A stretch of 35,848 bases of DNA, taken from the NCBI GenBank assembly GCA_035530375.1, contig DATKUY010000012.1, positions 1 to 35,848 of the forward strand. Direction: 5' to 3'. Under the pieces are notes generated by a model, which searched no databases, was not told the DNA's origin, and worked only from the letters and a program-made list of their open reading frames with translations. Source of the stretch: Sulfuricella sp035530375 (GTDB lineage: Bacteria > Pseudomonadota > Gammaproteobacteria > Burkholderiales > Sulfuricellaceae). Positions 1-8,300 of this stretch are shown piece by piece (position 1 is the first letter of the stretch; every line of letters begins with the position of its first letter). The translations under genes and the position numbers were made by a program.

Positions 1-228
1 CTTGACCAGCGTGGTGAGCTCCCGCTCCTCCTTTGCGGTCAACAACTGGTTGCGGCCGATTTCGTTAAGGTAACTGAGCGTGGAGTCGCCCTGGAATTCG
101 ACTTTGGGCATCCCCTTCTTGGGCAGGGATTCCGCCTCTTCCTCTGGCGACAGGGCGAGGTCTTCCTCCAGAATGCTGCATTCTTCCAGATCCATTGAGT
201 CCATTTTGTCCAGGGGTAGTTCAAGCAT
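1..228 (-). CDS. rpoS: RpoS-type RNA polymerase sigma factor (5' part, runs off window)
   Basis: The first 76 codons are present and the gene continues beyond base 1. The ATG at 228 follows an excellent ribosome site, AGGGAGG, six bases upstream. After an acidic leader of about 45 residues comes DSTLSYLNEIGRNQLLTAKE, which matches sigma region 1.2 of group 1/2 sigma-70 factors and is closest in wording to RpoS (D-x-x-x-x-YL-x-EIG-x-x-x-LLTAxEE). RpoS directs stationary-phase and general-stress transcription. Another group-2 sigma factor cannot be excluded, because regions 2 to 4 lie outside the window. In many proteobacteria rpoS follows nlpD; here nlpD ends at 30829 and is followed by something else, so this gene must use its own promoter in the 197-base gap to the divergent lexA-like gene. 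Confidence 0.8.
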   Translation of the reverse strand, partial: MLELPLDKMDSMDLEECSILEEDLALSPEEEAESLPKKGMPKVEFQGDSTLSYLNEIGRNQLLTAKEERELTTLVK

Positions 229-330
229 GATTTCCTCCCTTGATGAGACGTTCCGTTAATCTGTTGCAGCATGTAAGGCGAGTTTACAGAGGATGACCAG
301 AATCAAAAATAGGCAGGGTTCGCATTTTAT

Positions 331-349
331 AATAAGGAATTTCCTTATT
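331..349. promoter_or_regulatory. perfect 9-bp inverted repeat in the rpoS/lexA-like divergent gap
   Basis: AATAAGGAA, one central base, TTCCTTATT. It lies about 100 bases upstream of the sigma-factor start and about 80 upstream of the repressor start. On the minus strand it runs straight into TATTATAAAAT, which resembles a -10 element. An operator controlling the sigma-factor promoter is plausible but inferred. It has no T-run suggesting a terminator. Confidence 0.5.
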
Positions 350-389
350 CTTTGTTTGAATTGGCGCATTGAATGAGGTAAATCCATGC

Positions 390-418
390 TTGACTATCGA
401 ACGATCGTTCTTTACACT
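390..418 (+). promoter_or_regulatory. promoter with embedded LexA-type operator
   Basis: TTGACT at 390-395, a 17-base spacer and TACACT at 413-418 form a credible sigma-70 promoter. Within the spacer, 399-410 reads GAACGATCGTTC, a perfect palindrome of the form GAAC-N4-GTTC. This is the core of the SOS box known from Bacillus LexA; the gammaproteobacterial form is CTGT-N8-ACAG. Its position between -35 and -10 would let a bound dimer block RNA polymerase, so self-repression by the repressor encoded downstream is the simplest reading. Confidence 0.65.
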
Positions 419-425
419 TCAGCAC

Positions 426-1001
426 ATGTCGAACGACCGCACCTATCTTGATCAGCTCCAGGATTACTATGCTCGCCACCGGGTATTGCCTTCCTATGCC
501 ACGATGGCCGGGTTGCTCGGCCTCAAATCGAAATCCTCGGTGGCGGCGCTGGTTGCACGCCTGAAACTGCTGGGGTTTATCGAAGCAGCCCCGGATAAAC
601 GTCTCAGGCCGGGTGGCCGATTTTTCGAACGTTTGCTTGCGGATAGCGTGCGTGCCGGCTTTCCCAGTCCGGCCAACGATACCCGGCATGACATGCTGAC
701 CATAGACGAGTACCTGGTCGAGCGCCCCTCGCAAACCGTGCTGGTGACGGTCAAGGGCGATTCCATGATCGATGCCGGCATCCATCCCGGTGACATCGTG
801 GCGGTGGAGAAGAAGCCTGCCGCCAATGTCGGCGATATCGTCGTCGCCATCGTCGACAACGAATTTACCCTCAAATACCTGGAACGCGAAAAGGGCCAGT
901 TTATCCTGCGCCCGGCCAATCCTGCCTATCCGGTCATCCGCCCGAGCGGATCGCTGGAGATCTTCGGCGTGGTGGTCGGCCTGGTCAGAAAATACAAGTA
1001 G
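426..1001 (+). CDS. LexA/UmuD-like autoproteolytic repressor (S24 peptidase)
   Basis: This 191-residue protein has an N-terminal winged helix-turn-helix of LexA type (residues about 5-65) and a C-terminal S24 peptidase domain. The expected self-cleavage dipeptide is Ala77-Gly78, the nucleophile is Ser113 in GDSM, and the general base is Lys150 in FTLKYL. All are present, so RecA-stimulated cleavage is likely. The ATG at 426 is chosen because the LexA fold begins there; an in-frame TTG at 369 would place the promoter and operator inside the gene. The predicted transcript start falls at about the ATG, so the mRNA may be leaderless. The gene is 13 bases upstream of a Y-family polymerase, an arrangement like umuDC but with a DNA-binding domain retained. 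It may be a second, dedicated LexA rather than the global one. Confidence 0.88.
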   Translation: MSNDRTYLDQLQDYYARHRVLPSYATMAGLLGLKSKSSVAALVARLKLLGFIEAAPDKRLRPGGRFFERLLADSVRAGFPSPANDTRHDMLTIDEYLVERPSQTVLVTVKGDSMIDAGIHPGDIVAVEKKPAANVGDIVVAIVDNEFTLKYLEREKGQFILRPANPAYPVIRPSGSLEIFGVVVGLVRKYK

Positions 1002-1014
1002 ACCGGGGCGCATC

Positions 1015-2247
1015 GTGCTTGTTTTCGATTGGCCGTGGGCCATCGCCCATGTTGACGCCGACTGTTTCTACGCTTCCTGCGAACTGGCGCGCCGCCCCGA
1101 CTTGAGGGGCCGCCCGGTATGCGTCCTGTCCAGCCAGGACGCCTGCGTGGTGGCCAAGACCTACGATGCCAAGGCTGCCGGGATCACGACCGGCATGCCG
1201 GTGTGGGAGGCGAAGAAGCTGCTTCCCCAAGCCGAGTACCTGCCCGCCGATTTCGGCTATTACGGCCAGATCTCGGACAAGCTGTTCGCCATCCTCGCCC
1301 GGTTTTCGCCGGAAATCGAGATCTACTCGATCGATGAAGGATTCATGGGGATGCAAGGCCTGCGCAGCCTCTGGCGCAAGGGCTATGGCGAGATCGCCGA
1401 TGCCATCCGCGAGGCGGTCAGGAGCGAAACCGGCGTCACCGTCTCCGTCGGCGTTTCCGTCACCCGAACCCTGGCCAAGATCGCCTCCGAATTCAACAAG
1501 CCCGACGGCACCACGATCGTGTCGGGGCGGCGCATCGAGGCTTTTCTCGCCCGCGTCAAAACCGGGGCGATCCCCGGCATCGGCGCCAACCGGAAAACCC
1601 TGCTCGACAAGTTCGGGATCACCACCGCCCTGCAATTCGTCCAGGCCGAGGAGCGCCTGATCCAGCGGCTGCTGGGCAAGACCGGCACCGAGCTGTGGCG
1701 CGAGCTGCGCGGCGAGCGGGTGTTTGCGCTGGAGCTCGAACCGCAGCTGCCGAAAAGCATCGCCCGCACCGCCTCCCTGGGCGAGACTACCGCCAGCATG
1801 GAAATCCTGGCTGCCCACCTGACCCATCACACCACCCGCGTGGCCACCGAACTGGCGATGAAGCGCTACCTGGCGGCGCGGCTGGCGGTATTCCTGCGTC
1901 TGAAGTCTTTCGACAGCACCACTGCGGAAATCCGCCTCGATTACCCGACTGCAAGTTATTTCACCTTGTCCCGGGCGGTGCATGCGGCGCTGGAGCGGCT
2001 TTACCAGCCCGGCCAGATGTACCGCGGCTGCGGCGTGGTCGCCTCGGACATTAGGCTTGCCGCAAGCGCTACCCCGGACTTGTTCAGGGTGATGGAGCAG
2101 GATAAGCGGCAGGGTGCGCTGCTGGAAACGCTGGAGGCAATCAATCTTAAATACGGCAGCGGTACCGCGCGGATGCTTGCCAGCCTGCCGGTTACCAGGC
2201 AGAGTAAATCGCGGCGCTTCCGTTATCCCCTAATTGAAGTGTACTGA
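1015..2247 (+). CDS. Y-family translesion DNA polymerase (UmuC/DinB-like)
   Basis: The protein has 410 residues, close to UmuC (about 420). Palm motifs are intact: HVDADCFYASCE with metal ligand Asp14, and YSIDEGF with Asp107 and Glu108. A helix-hairpin-helix-like stretch (IPGIGANRKTLLDKFG) follows, then a little-finger domain. A C-terminal ATPDLF resembles a weak beta-clamp binding motif. The GTG at 1015 is the only sensible start, because the open frame further upstream overlaps the repressor gene in another phase. It lies 13 bases after that gene, so the two are probably co-transcribed and induced by DNA damage. The expected role is error-prone lesion bypass. Whether it is closer to UmuC, DinB or ImuB needs a phylogeny; intact acidic residues argue against the inactive ImuB. 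Confidence 0.9.
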   Translation: MLVFDWPWAIAHVDADCFYASCELARRPDLRGRPVCVLSSQDACVVAKTYDAKAAGITTGMPVWEAKKLLPQAEYLPADFGYYGQISDKLFAILARFSPEIEIYSIDEGFMGMQGLRSLWRKGYGEIADAIREAVRSETGVTVSVGVSVTRTLAKIASEFNKPDGTTIVSGRRIEAFLARVKTGAIPGIGANRKTLLDKFGITTALQFVQAEERLIQRLLGKTGTELWRELRGERVFALELEPQLPKSIARTASLGETTASMEILAAHLTHHTTRVATELAMKRYLAARLAVFLRLKSFDSTTAEIRLDYPTASYFTLSRAVHAALERLYQPGQMYRGCGVVASDIRLAASATPDLFRVMEQDKRQGALLETLEAINLKYGSGTARMLASLPVTRQSKSRRFRYPLIEVY

Positions 2248-2326
2248 TCACGCATGCTGGCTGTGCCTCAAGTTTTGTAACGGCGGTCCGATAATTTATT
2301 TAAACACGGAGCAAATGGAGGATGCC

Positions 2327-2509
2327 ATGAACAAAGAACATATGATTCAGGATCTGATGCGTGAAATCGAGATGGATTTTTCATTTGATCTGCGGCTGGG
2401 ATTGATTGACCGGGATCGATTCAATGGCATCATGAAATCGGAAGCGGAGCAACTCCGGGAAAAGGGCTATGCCGAGATTGAAAGATTGTTTCTCCGGGTG
2501 GCGGCATGA
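2327..2509 (+). CDS. small orphan protein, 60 residues
   Basis: The ATG at 2327 is preceded by GGAGG at a good distance; an ATG at 2315 is possible but has a poorer site. The product is charged and mainly helical in appearance (MNKEHMIQDLMREIE at the start, SEAEQLREKGYAEIERLF near the end), with no signal peptide or membrane segment. I do not recognise a family. It stands 79 bases after the polymerase gene and directly before a strong terminator, so it may be the last gene of the repressor-polymerase transcript or have its own promoter. Confidence 0.6.
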   Translation: MNKEHMIQDLMREIEMDFSFDLRLGLIDRDRFNGIMKSEAEQLREKGYAEIERLFLRVAA

Positions 2510-2540
2510 TTTTTCAATAATCAAAATTTGATGTGGATTC

Positions 2541-2565
2541 AGGGCTGCGGGCGCAGCCCTTTTTT
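2541..2565 (+). terminator. rho-independent terminator
   Basis: AGGGCTGC, loop GGGC, GCAGCCCT, followed by a T-run. It ends the unit containing the small orphan gene and probably the repressor and polymerase genes. Confidence 0.9.
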
Positions 2566-2898
2566 ATGGCGCACGATCAGCGACCGCGTCTGGACAGGGC
2601 GGGGCCGGAAAGGGCGTTTTATTTAAAAATGGTCACTTGACATGGTATGGAATGCCTGATTCATCCACAATTTTATGTGGAATCTAAAATCGGCGTTCAT
2701 AACATCATGATAAACCAATGGCTTATAGTTATGTTTTTGAATATAAAGGCTATTGCAAGATGATCGGAATTTAGTCAAATTATCATTCTTCCTTGTGTGC
2801 AGTGGACTTACCGCTTATTCAGACAACTTATGCACATACTTATCAACAGATTGTGTGGAAGATTCAAATGTCAATATAAACTTCCCCTGTTTTTCTGT
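2566..2898. other. AT-rich intergenic region with DnaA-box-like words
   Basis: No convincing gene is seen in this gap. It contains TTATGCACA at 2828-2836 (fits TTATNCACA), TTATCAACA at 2840-2848 and TCATCCACA at 2661-2669 (each one mismatch from TTATCCACA). A lone TTGACA at 2637-2642 has no good -10 partner. No terminator is visible for the minus-strand operon that ends at 2899. Confidence 0.4.
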
Positions 2899-3441
2899 TT
2901 AACGGCCCGCATCGGCAAAATAATTGCTGATTTCCGTCATGGCGGCATATTCGGTTGTGGCAATTCCGGCTTTCCTGAAATCCAGCGCGTCCGGAAAGCC
3001 GCTGGCGGCCTGGGCAAGCTTTTTCGCTTCCTGGCACCAGCCCTCCGCCCATCTGGCGGCGCTGCTGAAATCATCCATATCGAGCAGGCCGATGGCCTGT
3101 TGCGCCGCCTGCCAGAAGCCGTTACGGGACAGAGCGGCATGAATATGGGCGATTTCCTGCCGGTTTTTTTGCCGTATCGCTTCGGCAAGCGCTTCTGCAT
3201 TGTCGGCAAGAACCCGCATCCGGATTTCCCCCATATGTTTTTCAACCACCGCCTTGATTGCTTCATAAGCCGGGGTAAAGCGATGGGTTGGGTGGATGGT
3301 GGCGGCAACGAAGGATTGCAGGGCGATCAGCGCGGCCAAGGCATGGCCGGCATTGCGTGCCTGCTTGATGATTTCCAGGCACTGGGCTTCGACGTTGTCC
3401 GGGTCAAGCAACAGGGTGATTTCGCCAGTGCGCTCGAACAT
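2899..3441 (-). CDS. hypothetical protein, 180 residues
   Basis: I do not recognise this protein. It is almost entirely helical in appearance, soluble, with no signal peptide and no membrane segment. It begins MFERTGEITLLLDPDNVEAQ and is alanine-rich, with a central AEALAEAIRQKNRQEIAHIH stretch. Its ATG at 3441 is only four bases after the stop of the FmdE-domain gene, so it is the third gene of a minus-strand operon with that gene and the RpfE-like gene. Codon use and composition match the neighbours, which supports a real gene. A role linked to the FmdE-domain protein is a guess from position only. Confidence 0.75.
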   Translation of the reverse strand: MFERTGEITLLLDPDNVEAQCLEIIKQARNAGHALAALIALQSFVAATIHPTHRFTPAYEAIKAVVEKHMGEIRMRVLADNAEALAEAIRQKNRQEIAHIHAALSRNGFWQAAQQAIGLLDMDDFSSAARWAEGWCQEAKKLAQAASGFPDALDFRKAGIATTEYAAMTEISNYFADAGR

Positions 3442-3445
3442 ATGT

Positions 3446-4057
3446 CTAGCCTTTGATAATCGTGATCAAATCGGCATTGTCGGCATTGTCGACCAGGATG
3501 CGTTTGACGCGATCCTGCCAGAACCGCCCGAATTCTCGCCGGTCTTCGGTGCTGGCGATGCCGGCCATGGTTTTTTGCATCAGATCTTTCATGCCGGATG
3601 AAGGGGGCACTAATTCAGGATGATAGGTGGTTTCCACGCTGGCCCCGGTGTCGATCCGGGTGAAACGAATGTCGCCGCCAATTCCGGCATTGAAGTGCAG
3701 CAGGTTGCGCCGGTCGAATTTTCCGCCAATGCCCTTGAATCCACCGGATTGGGCGGCCCCGGTGAACAGGCCGACAACATTGGCGATGACCCCGGTCACG
3801 CCGTCGGCCTGCCCGTCCCGAAATTCCACCTTGATCGTCCCTCGCACCGGCAATTCATTATCGTAAAGTTCCGCCAGCGCCTTGCGTGCCATCAGGTAAG
3901 CACCGGCCACCGTCGGGCAGGAATGCCCCGCCAGTTTCACCGCATCCAGGTAGCCGTATTCAATAATGCCATTTTCCGCTGCGCCGAGAAATTCGGCCAG
4001 CGGATCCTGTAAAGCGATTTTGGGCGCGTCGTTGTAAAAGCTCGGGGTGTTCATCAT
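3446..4057 (-). CDS. FmdE-domain protein
   Basis: The protein has 203 residues from ATG 4057. Around residues 43-55 it carries AGHSCPTVAGAYLMARKAL, matching the His-x-Cys-Pro core (His45, Cys47) of the FmdE family, named for a formylmethanofuran dehydrogenase subunit but found widely as small metal- or cofactor-associated proteins of unknown role. A glycine-rich middle (GLFTGAAQSGGFKGIGGKF) fits the same domain. The start is fixed by coupling: ATG 4057-4055 overlaps the upstream TGA 4056-4054, and AGGAGC lies nine bases before it. The reaction is not known to me. The family assignment rests on the short motif and general pattern. Confidence 0.75.
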   Translation of the reverse strand: MMNTPSFYNDAPKIALQDPLAEFLGAAENGIIEYGYLDAVKLAGHSCPTVAGAYLMARKALAELYDNELPVRGTIKVEFRDGQADGVTGVIANVVGLFTGAAQSGGFKGIGGKFDRRNLLHFNAGIGGDIRFTRIDTGASVETTYHPELVPPSSGMKDLMQKTMAGIASTEDRREFGRFWQDRVKRILVDNADNADLITIIKG

Positions 4058-5094
4058 ATTGAAGATGCTCCTGAAAAAATCATGAGGGGTTTTCCGCGGC
4101 GCCAGAACTTCCAGAGATCGGCTTGGGCGGCAGAAAAAGTTTGGACCCTGTTTTCCCCAAAAATAGTCAGCGATAAGCGGGTCAGCCGTCCACGTGACAG
4201 TGCCTGGCGCAAGGGATTGAACCAGCCGGTTTCGAGCATCAACATGTTTTCGCGCCAGCGGGGAAAGTCGCCATACAGGGCGGCGTTGCGCAGACTGTCG
4301 AGGATGATGAGGTGCTGGCCCGGCGCTGCCTGCTGCAGCCATTCTGCAGCAGTTTCCGTCGGCTTGGCATGGGGGGTGCCGGATGCGGCGGATAGACCGA
4401 TGGACAAGGCATCCTCAGCCCAGACTTTGACATAGGGGGACGTGGTTTTGTCAGGCAGCATCCCGCCGCCCCAAGGCCAGATACTATTGACTGGCAGTAC
4501 GCCACGCTGTTCCCGCGCGGCATTGACCGGGTGATCGTGCAGCAGCATCTGGATTTCGTTGAGGGTGCGGCGCCAGAATTTCCCATCCGGCCCGCCCGGC
4601 AGAAACTCGCGAATGTTCCTGCCGCTCACCGCTTCCAGCGGATAGGTCTCGATCAAGGCCGGGGATGCAAGCCGGATATGCCAGCGGCCGGGGCGTGAGG
4701 GGAAGAAAGTAAGGCCGTCGTCGGCGAAATGGCTGTTGAGCGCAGCGGCCAACTCGGCGGCCTCGCCGCTGGAAATTCCCAGTCCGTCCGCATCCATCAG
4801 CACCATCCGGTCCCGTTGCAGTTGCAGGTGTACTGGATCGGCCAACAGCCAGAAATCGTTACTCGGGCTGCCGCCTTCCGCCAGCAGGATGTAGGGTGCA
4901 GCCGGCCAGTCGTGCTGCTTTTCGACGCTGAACGCGCGGCACAACCAGTCCGTCCCGCCGCCACTCGCGCAGGGCTGCTGCCTGCCGCGCGTCAGCAAGG
5001 CATTCAGTGCTGGCAGGTGCAGAGCCTGCAACAAGTTTGGCGTGGCCGGGAAAAAGGGTGAAGAAAGGCCGGGTATCAGTAAATGGCAGTGCAT
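4054..5094 (-). CDS. RpfE-like protein (phosphoglycerate-mutase-related family)
   Basis: The protein has 346 residues and begins MHCHLLIPGLSSPFF, with LLADPVHLQLQRDRMVLMDA and SIWPWGGG further on. These are hallmarks of the RpfE family of beta- and gammaproteobacteria, distantly related to cofactor-independent phosphoglycerate mutases and often found beside recJ or, in Xanthomonas, in the rpf cluster. Its biochemical role is not settled. It heads an operon with the FmdE-domain gene (four-base ATGA overlap). The start at 5094 has no strong ribosome site, but the conserved family start MHxHLL-PGL supports it. Confidence 0.8.
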   Translation of the reverse strand: MHCHLLIPGLSSPFFPATPNLLQALHLPALNALLTRGRQQPCASGGGTDWLCRAFSVEKQHDWPAAPYILLAEGGSPSNDFWLLADPVHLQLQRDRMVLMDADGLGISSGEAAELAAALNSHFADDGLTFFPSRPGRWHIRLASPALIETYPLEAVSGRNIREFLPGGPDGKFWRRTLNEIQMLLHDHPVNAAREQRGVLPVNSIWPWGGGMLPDKTTSPYVKVWAEDALSIGLSAASGTPHAKPTETAAEWLQQAAPGQHLIILDSLRNAALYGDFPRWRENMLMLETGWFNPLRQALSRGRLTRLSLTIFGENRVQTFSAAQADLWKFWRRGKPLMIFSGASSI

Positions 5095-5131
5095 TGTGAG
5101 GTTGATTGGAAAAAAGGCTACTGTTCATGGT

Positions 5132-5153
5132 TCCTTCCCCTTGCAAGGGGGAG
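5132..5153. repeat. GC-rich palindrome in the divergent gap
   Basis: The core CCCCTTGCAAGGGG at 5137-5150 is a perfect 14-base palindrome inside a longer imperfect one (CCTTCCCC against GGGGGAGG). It lies 40 bases upstream of the RpfE-like start and has no T-run. The word CCCCTTGCAAGGGG looks like a dispersed repeat; this was not tested. Confidence 0.5.
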
Positions 5154-5263
5154 GGTGGAAAGCCCGCGGCTGAAAATAGCCACGAAAAATTTTCACTTTT
5201 TTCAGTCTATCATCGGCCCGGTGAGCTGGCCAACCATTCCGGAAATAGGGCTTTTCCATGTTA

Positions 5264-5292
5264 TTGACCGCCATAGCAGCCGAGCCTATAGT
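5264..5292 (+). promoter_or_regulatory. sigma-70-type promoter of the kinase operon
   Basis: TTGACC at 5264-5269, 17 bases, TATAGT at 5287-5292. Each hexamer matches five of six consensus bases. The predicted transcript start near 5299 lies just upstream of the ATG at 5326 and helps rule out starts further upstream. Confidence 0.65.
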
Positions 5293-5325
5293 CTAAAGAT
5301 ACCTTGTGCGTTTCACATCGATGAC

Positions 5326-8300
5326 ATGTTCCGAAAACTTATTTCCGCCTTGCGCAAATCGCCGCCAGCATTGCTGGTTCTGGTGCTTGGCCTGGGTGTT
5401 GTGTTTGCCCTTTGGCAATACGCTGCAGGCAGGAGCGAGCAAAAGGCACGTGAGCAGTTCATTCTTCACGCCGGGGACGTGCAACACAGCATACGCGAGC
5501 GTCTTGCCACGCAGATCGATATTCTGCGCGGCGCCCAAGGCTTGTTTGCCGCTTCCGGAGAGGTGACGCGCGCCGAATGGCGGCGCTATGTCGGAGCGTT
5601 GAAGCTGGGACGTTTCCCCGGCGTTCAGGGGATAGGCTTCATCCGTTATGTGCCGGGTGCTGAAAAGACCGATTTCGAGCATCGCGTACAGCGCGATGCC
5701 AGCCTGGAATCGTCCGGCTATCCTGATTTTTCCATTTTCCCGGCGGGCAAGCGCGATGCCTATTACCCGGTGGAATATTTTGAGCCCGTTTCGCCCGGGC
5801 TGAAAGTGCTGGGGCTGGACCACGGCGCTTATGCGATAGGGCGAGAGGCCCTGGAGCGCGCACGGGACACCGGCCTGCCGGCTGCATCAGGGATGCTGGT
5901 GAGCGAGACGGATCGTGGGCATGAGCATGAGCCGCGTTTCATGTTGGTGCTGCCGGTCTATCGACAAGGCAAGCCTCAAACCACTGTCGAGGAGCGGCGC
6001 GCCGCGCTGCTCGGCTTCGTTTACGCGCGCCACACGGTGGGCGGACTGATTCACAATGCAATCGGCGCTACCCTGTTGCAGGAACTGAAATTCGAGGTTT
6101 TCGATGGCGGCGCCATAGGGCAGGCGGTTGGCGAACCGGACCATGCGCGCCTGCTTTACAGCACCGACGATGCAACCGCTTCCAGAACTGCTTTCCGTCC
6201 GCGCTTCAGTACCGAGTCGCGGCTGGAGGTGGCGGGGCGCGAGTGGGTCGTCCGTTTCTCCTCCATCCCCGATTCTCAGTTGGGCGCGCCGGATTCCACA
6301 TTGTGGCTGATTTTTCTCGGTGGCATCCTGCTCAGTTTCGCGGCTTTTGCCATCATCCTGATTCTGTCTACCGAGCGCTGGCGAGAGGCGGAGGAAATGC
6401 GGCGGCAGAAATCGCTTATCTCCCAGGTGCTGGACGCCCTGCCCATCAATATTTTCATGAAGGACAAGGACTGGCGCTTCGTTATGGTCAACGAGCAGTG
6501 CGCCCGGCTTTTCGGTGTGCCGAAGGAAGCGGTTGTCGGCAAAAGCGACTTCGACGTGTTCCCGCAGGATGTGGCCCGCAGCCTGCGCGCCTACGATGAG
6601 GAAGTACGTGCTGCGAACGGCATGGTGATGCGGGAAGAAAAACTGGTTAGCGGCGGAAAGGAAGTCTTTGCCCTGGCCGGAAAAACCATGATTACCCTCG
6701 CCGGTAACGAAGAGCCTCTTCTGCTGGGATTTTCCATCGACATCACCGAGCGCAAGAGAATGGAAAGTGCCTTGCGTGAAAGTGAGGAACGTTTCCGCAG
6801 CATTCTCGACAATTCACCCTCGGTGATTTTCGTCAAAGACCTGGAAGGACGCTATCTGCTTGCAAACCGCGAGCATGCCCGGCTGGTCGGCATCGACAAT
6901 GCGAAGATCGTCGGCAAGACCGATTACGATTGTTTCCCGAAAAAATCGGCTGACAGCTATCGGGAAAACGACCGGCAGGTGCTGGCGAGCGGCTCGGCGA
7001 CCGAGTTCGAGGAGTCTGTGCCGCAGGGCGATGATCTGCATACCTATCTTTCGGTGAAATTTCCGCTGCGCAACGCGAACGGCGAGCCTTATGCGATATG
7101 CGGCATATCCACCGACATTACCTCTCGTCTGCGCCTGGAGCGCGAAGCTGCCAAGGCTCATGCCAACCAGCTTAGCCGTGCGCTGACCGATGCGGTGGGA
7201 GAGGGGCTTGTCGGCGTGGATATGTGGCATCAGATCGTTTTTGCCAATCCCAAGGCACAGGCGCTTCTGGGCGTCGATGAGGCGGACATGCTGGGCAAGA
7301 AGCTGGGCGATGTCATTCGCGCGGCGACGGCGGAAGGAGATTTGCTTACCGATACCACTTGTCCGGCATGGGCAAGGGTTGCCGGAGGGCAGATATTTCA
7401 GACCGACGACTGGTCGTTCAGCCGGAGTGACGGTAGCAGGTTCCCGGCTGGCGCGGTGATCGCGCCCATTTTCGACAATGGCTATGTCACGGGATCGGTG
7501 CTGTCGTTTCAGGATATCACTCGGCGCAAGCGTGTCGAGGCTGCCTTGGCCAGGTCGGAGCACCAGCAGAAGGCATTTCTCGACAATTTGCCCGAATTCG
7601 CCTGGTTCAAGGACAGCGACGGTCGTTACGTGATGGTGAACGAGGCTGTCGGCAAGGCATGCGGCGTTGCACCGGAAGAGATGGTGGGCAAAACCGACTT
7701 CGAATTCTGGCCGCAGGAACTGGCTGAAGCTTACCGCGCCGATGACCGTGCAGTGATGGCGAGCGGCGAGCAAAAGTGTGTCGAGGAGCCGTTTGAGGAC
7801 AGGGATGGAACTCGAACCTGGATTGAAACAGTCAAGTCGCCGGTTTATGACGAAGACGGCAGGATCATCGGCACCGTGGGCTCTGCGCGCAACATCACCG
7901 AGCGCAAGCGGGCGGAGGAGGAGCTGATGCGCCATGTCGCGGAACTGGCACGGATGAACGCCGAGCTTGACGAATTTACCTATGTTGCCAGCCACGATCT
8001 GCAGGAGCCGTTGCGCAAGCTGGTTGCCTTCAGTGACTGGCTGCGGCGCGACCTGGGCGAGGATTTGCCGGAACGTGCGGCCAGGGATGTCGAATTCATC
8101 ACCGATGCAGCCAACCGGATGCAGTCGCTGGTGCGGGATTTGCTGACATTGTCACGCACCGGCAAAACCTCCATGGTGCGGGAATGTATCGAGTTGGACG
8201 ATACGGTGGATCGCGCTCTGAATGCATTGGCATTGCGCATTCAGGATAGCGGTGCGGAAATTGTCCGCGACCCGTTGCCGCAAGTTTGGGGTGACCCAAC

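Noticed and set aside
985..1983. Long minus-strand open frame opposite the polymerase gene
   Set aside because: It mirrors the codon bias of the real gene on the other strand and has no recognisable domain or start site.
2637..2642. TTGACA as a promoter in the gap after the orphan gene
   Set aside because: No acceptable -10 at 15-19 bases and no gene downstream on that strand.
2647..2763. 38-codon frame in the AT-rich gap
   Set aside because: No ribosome site, no family and chance-level length in AT-rich DNA.
2797..3456. Plus-strand 219-codon frame opposite the 180-residue hypothetical gene
   Set aside because: The minus-strand frame has a coupled start in an operon and a more natural composition; this frame crosses the operon junction without signals.
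6814..7995. 393-codon minus-strand frame inside the histidine kinase
   Set aside because: It is a shadow of PAS and kinase coding sequence, rich in His/Arg, with no domain.
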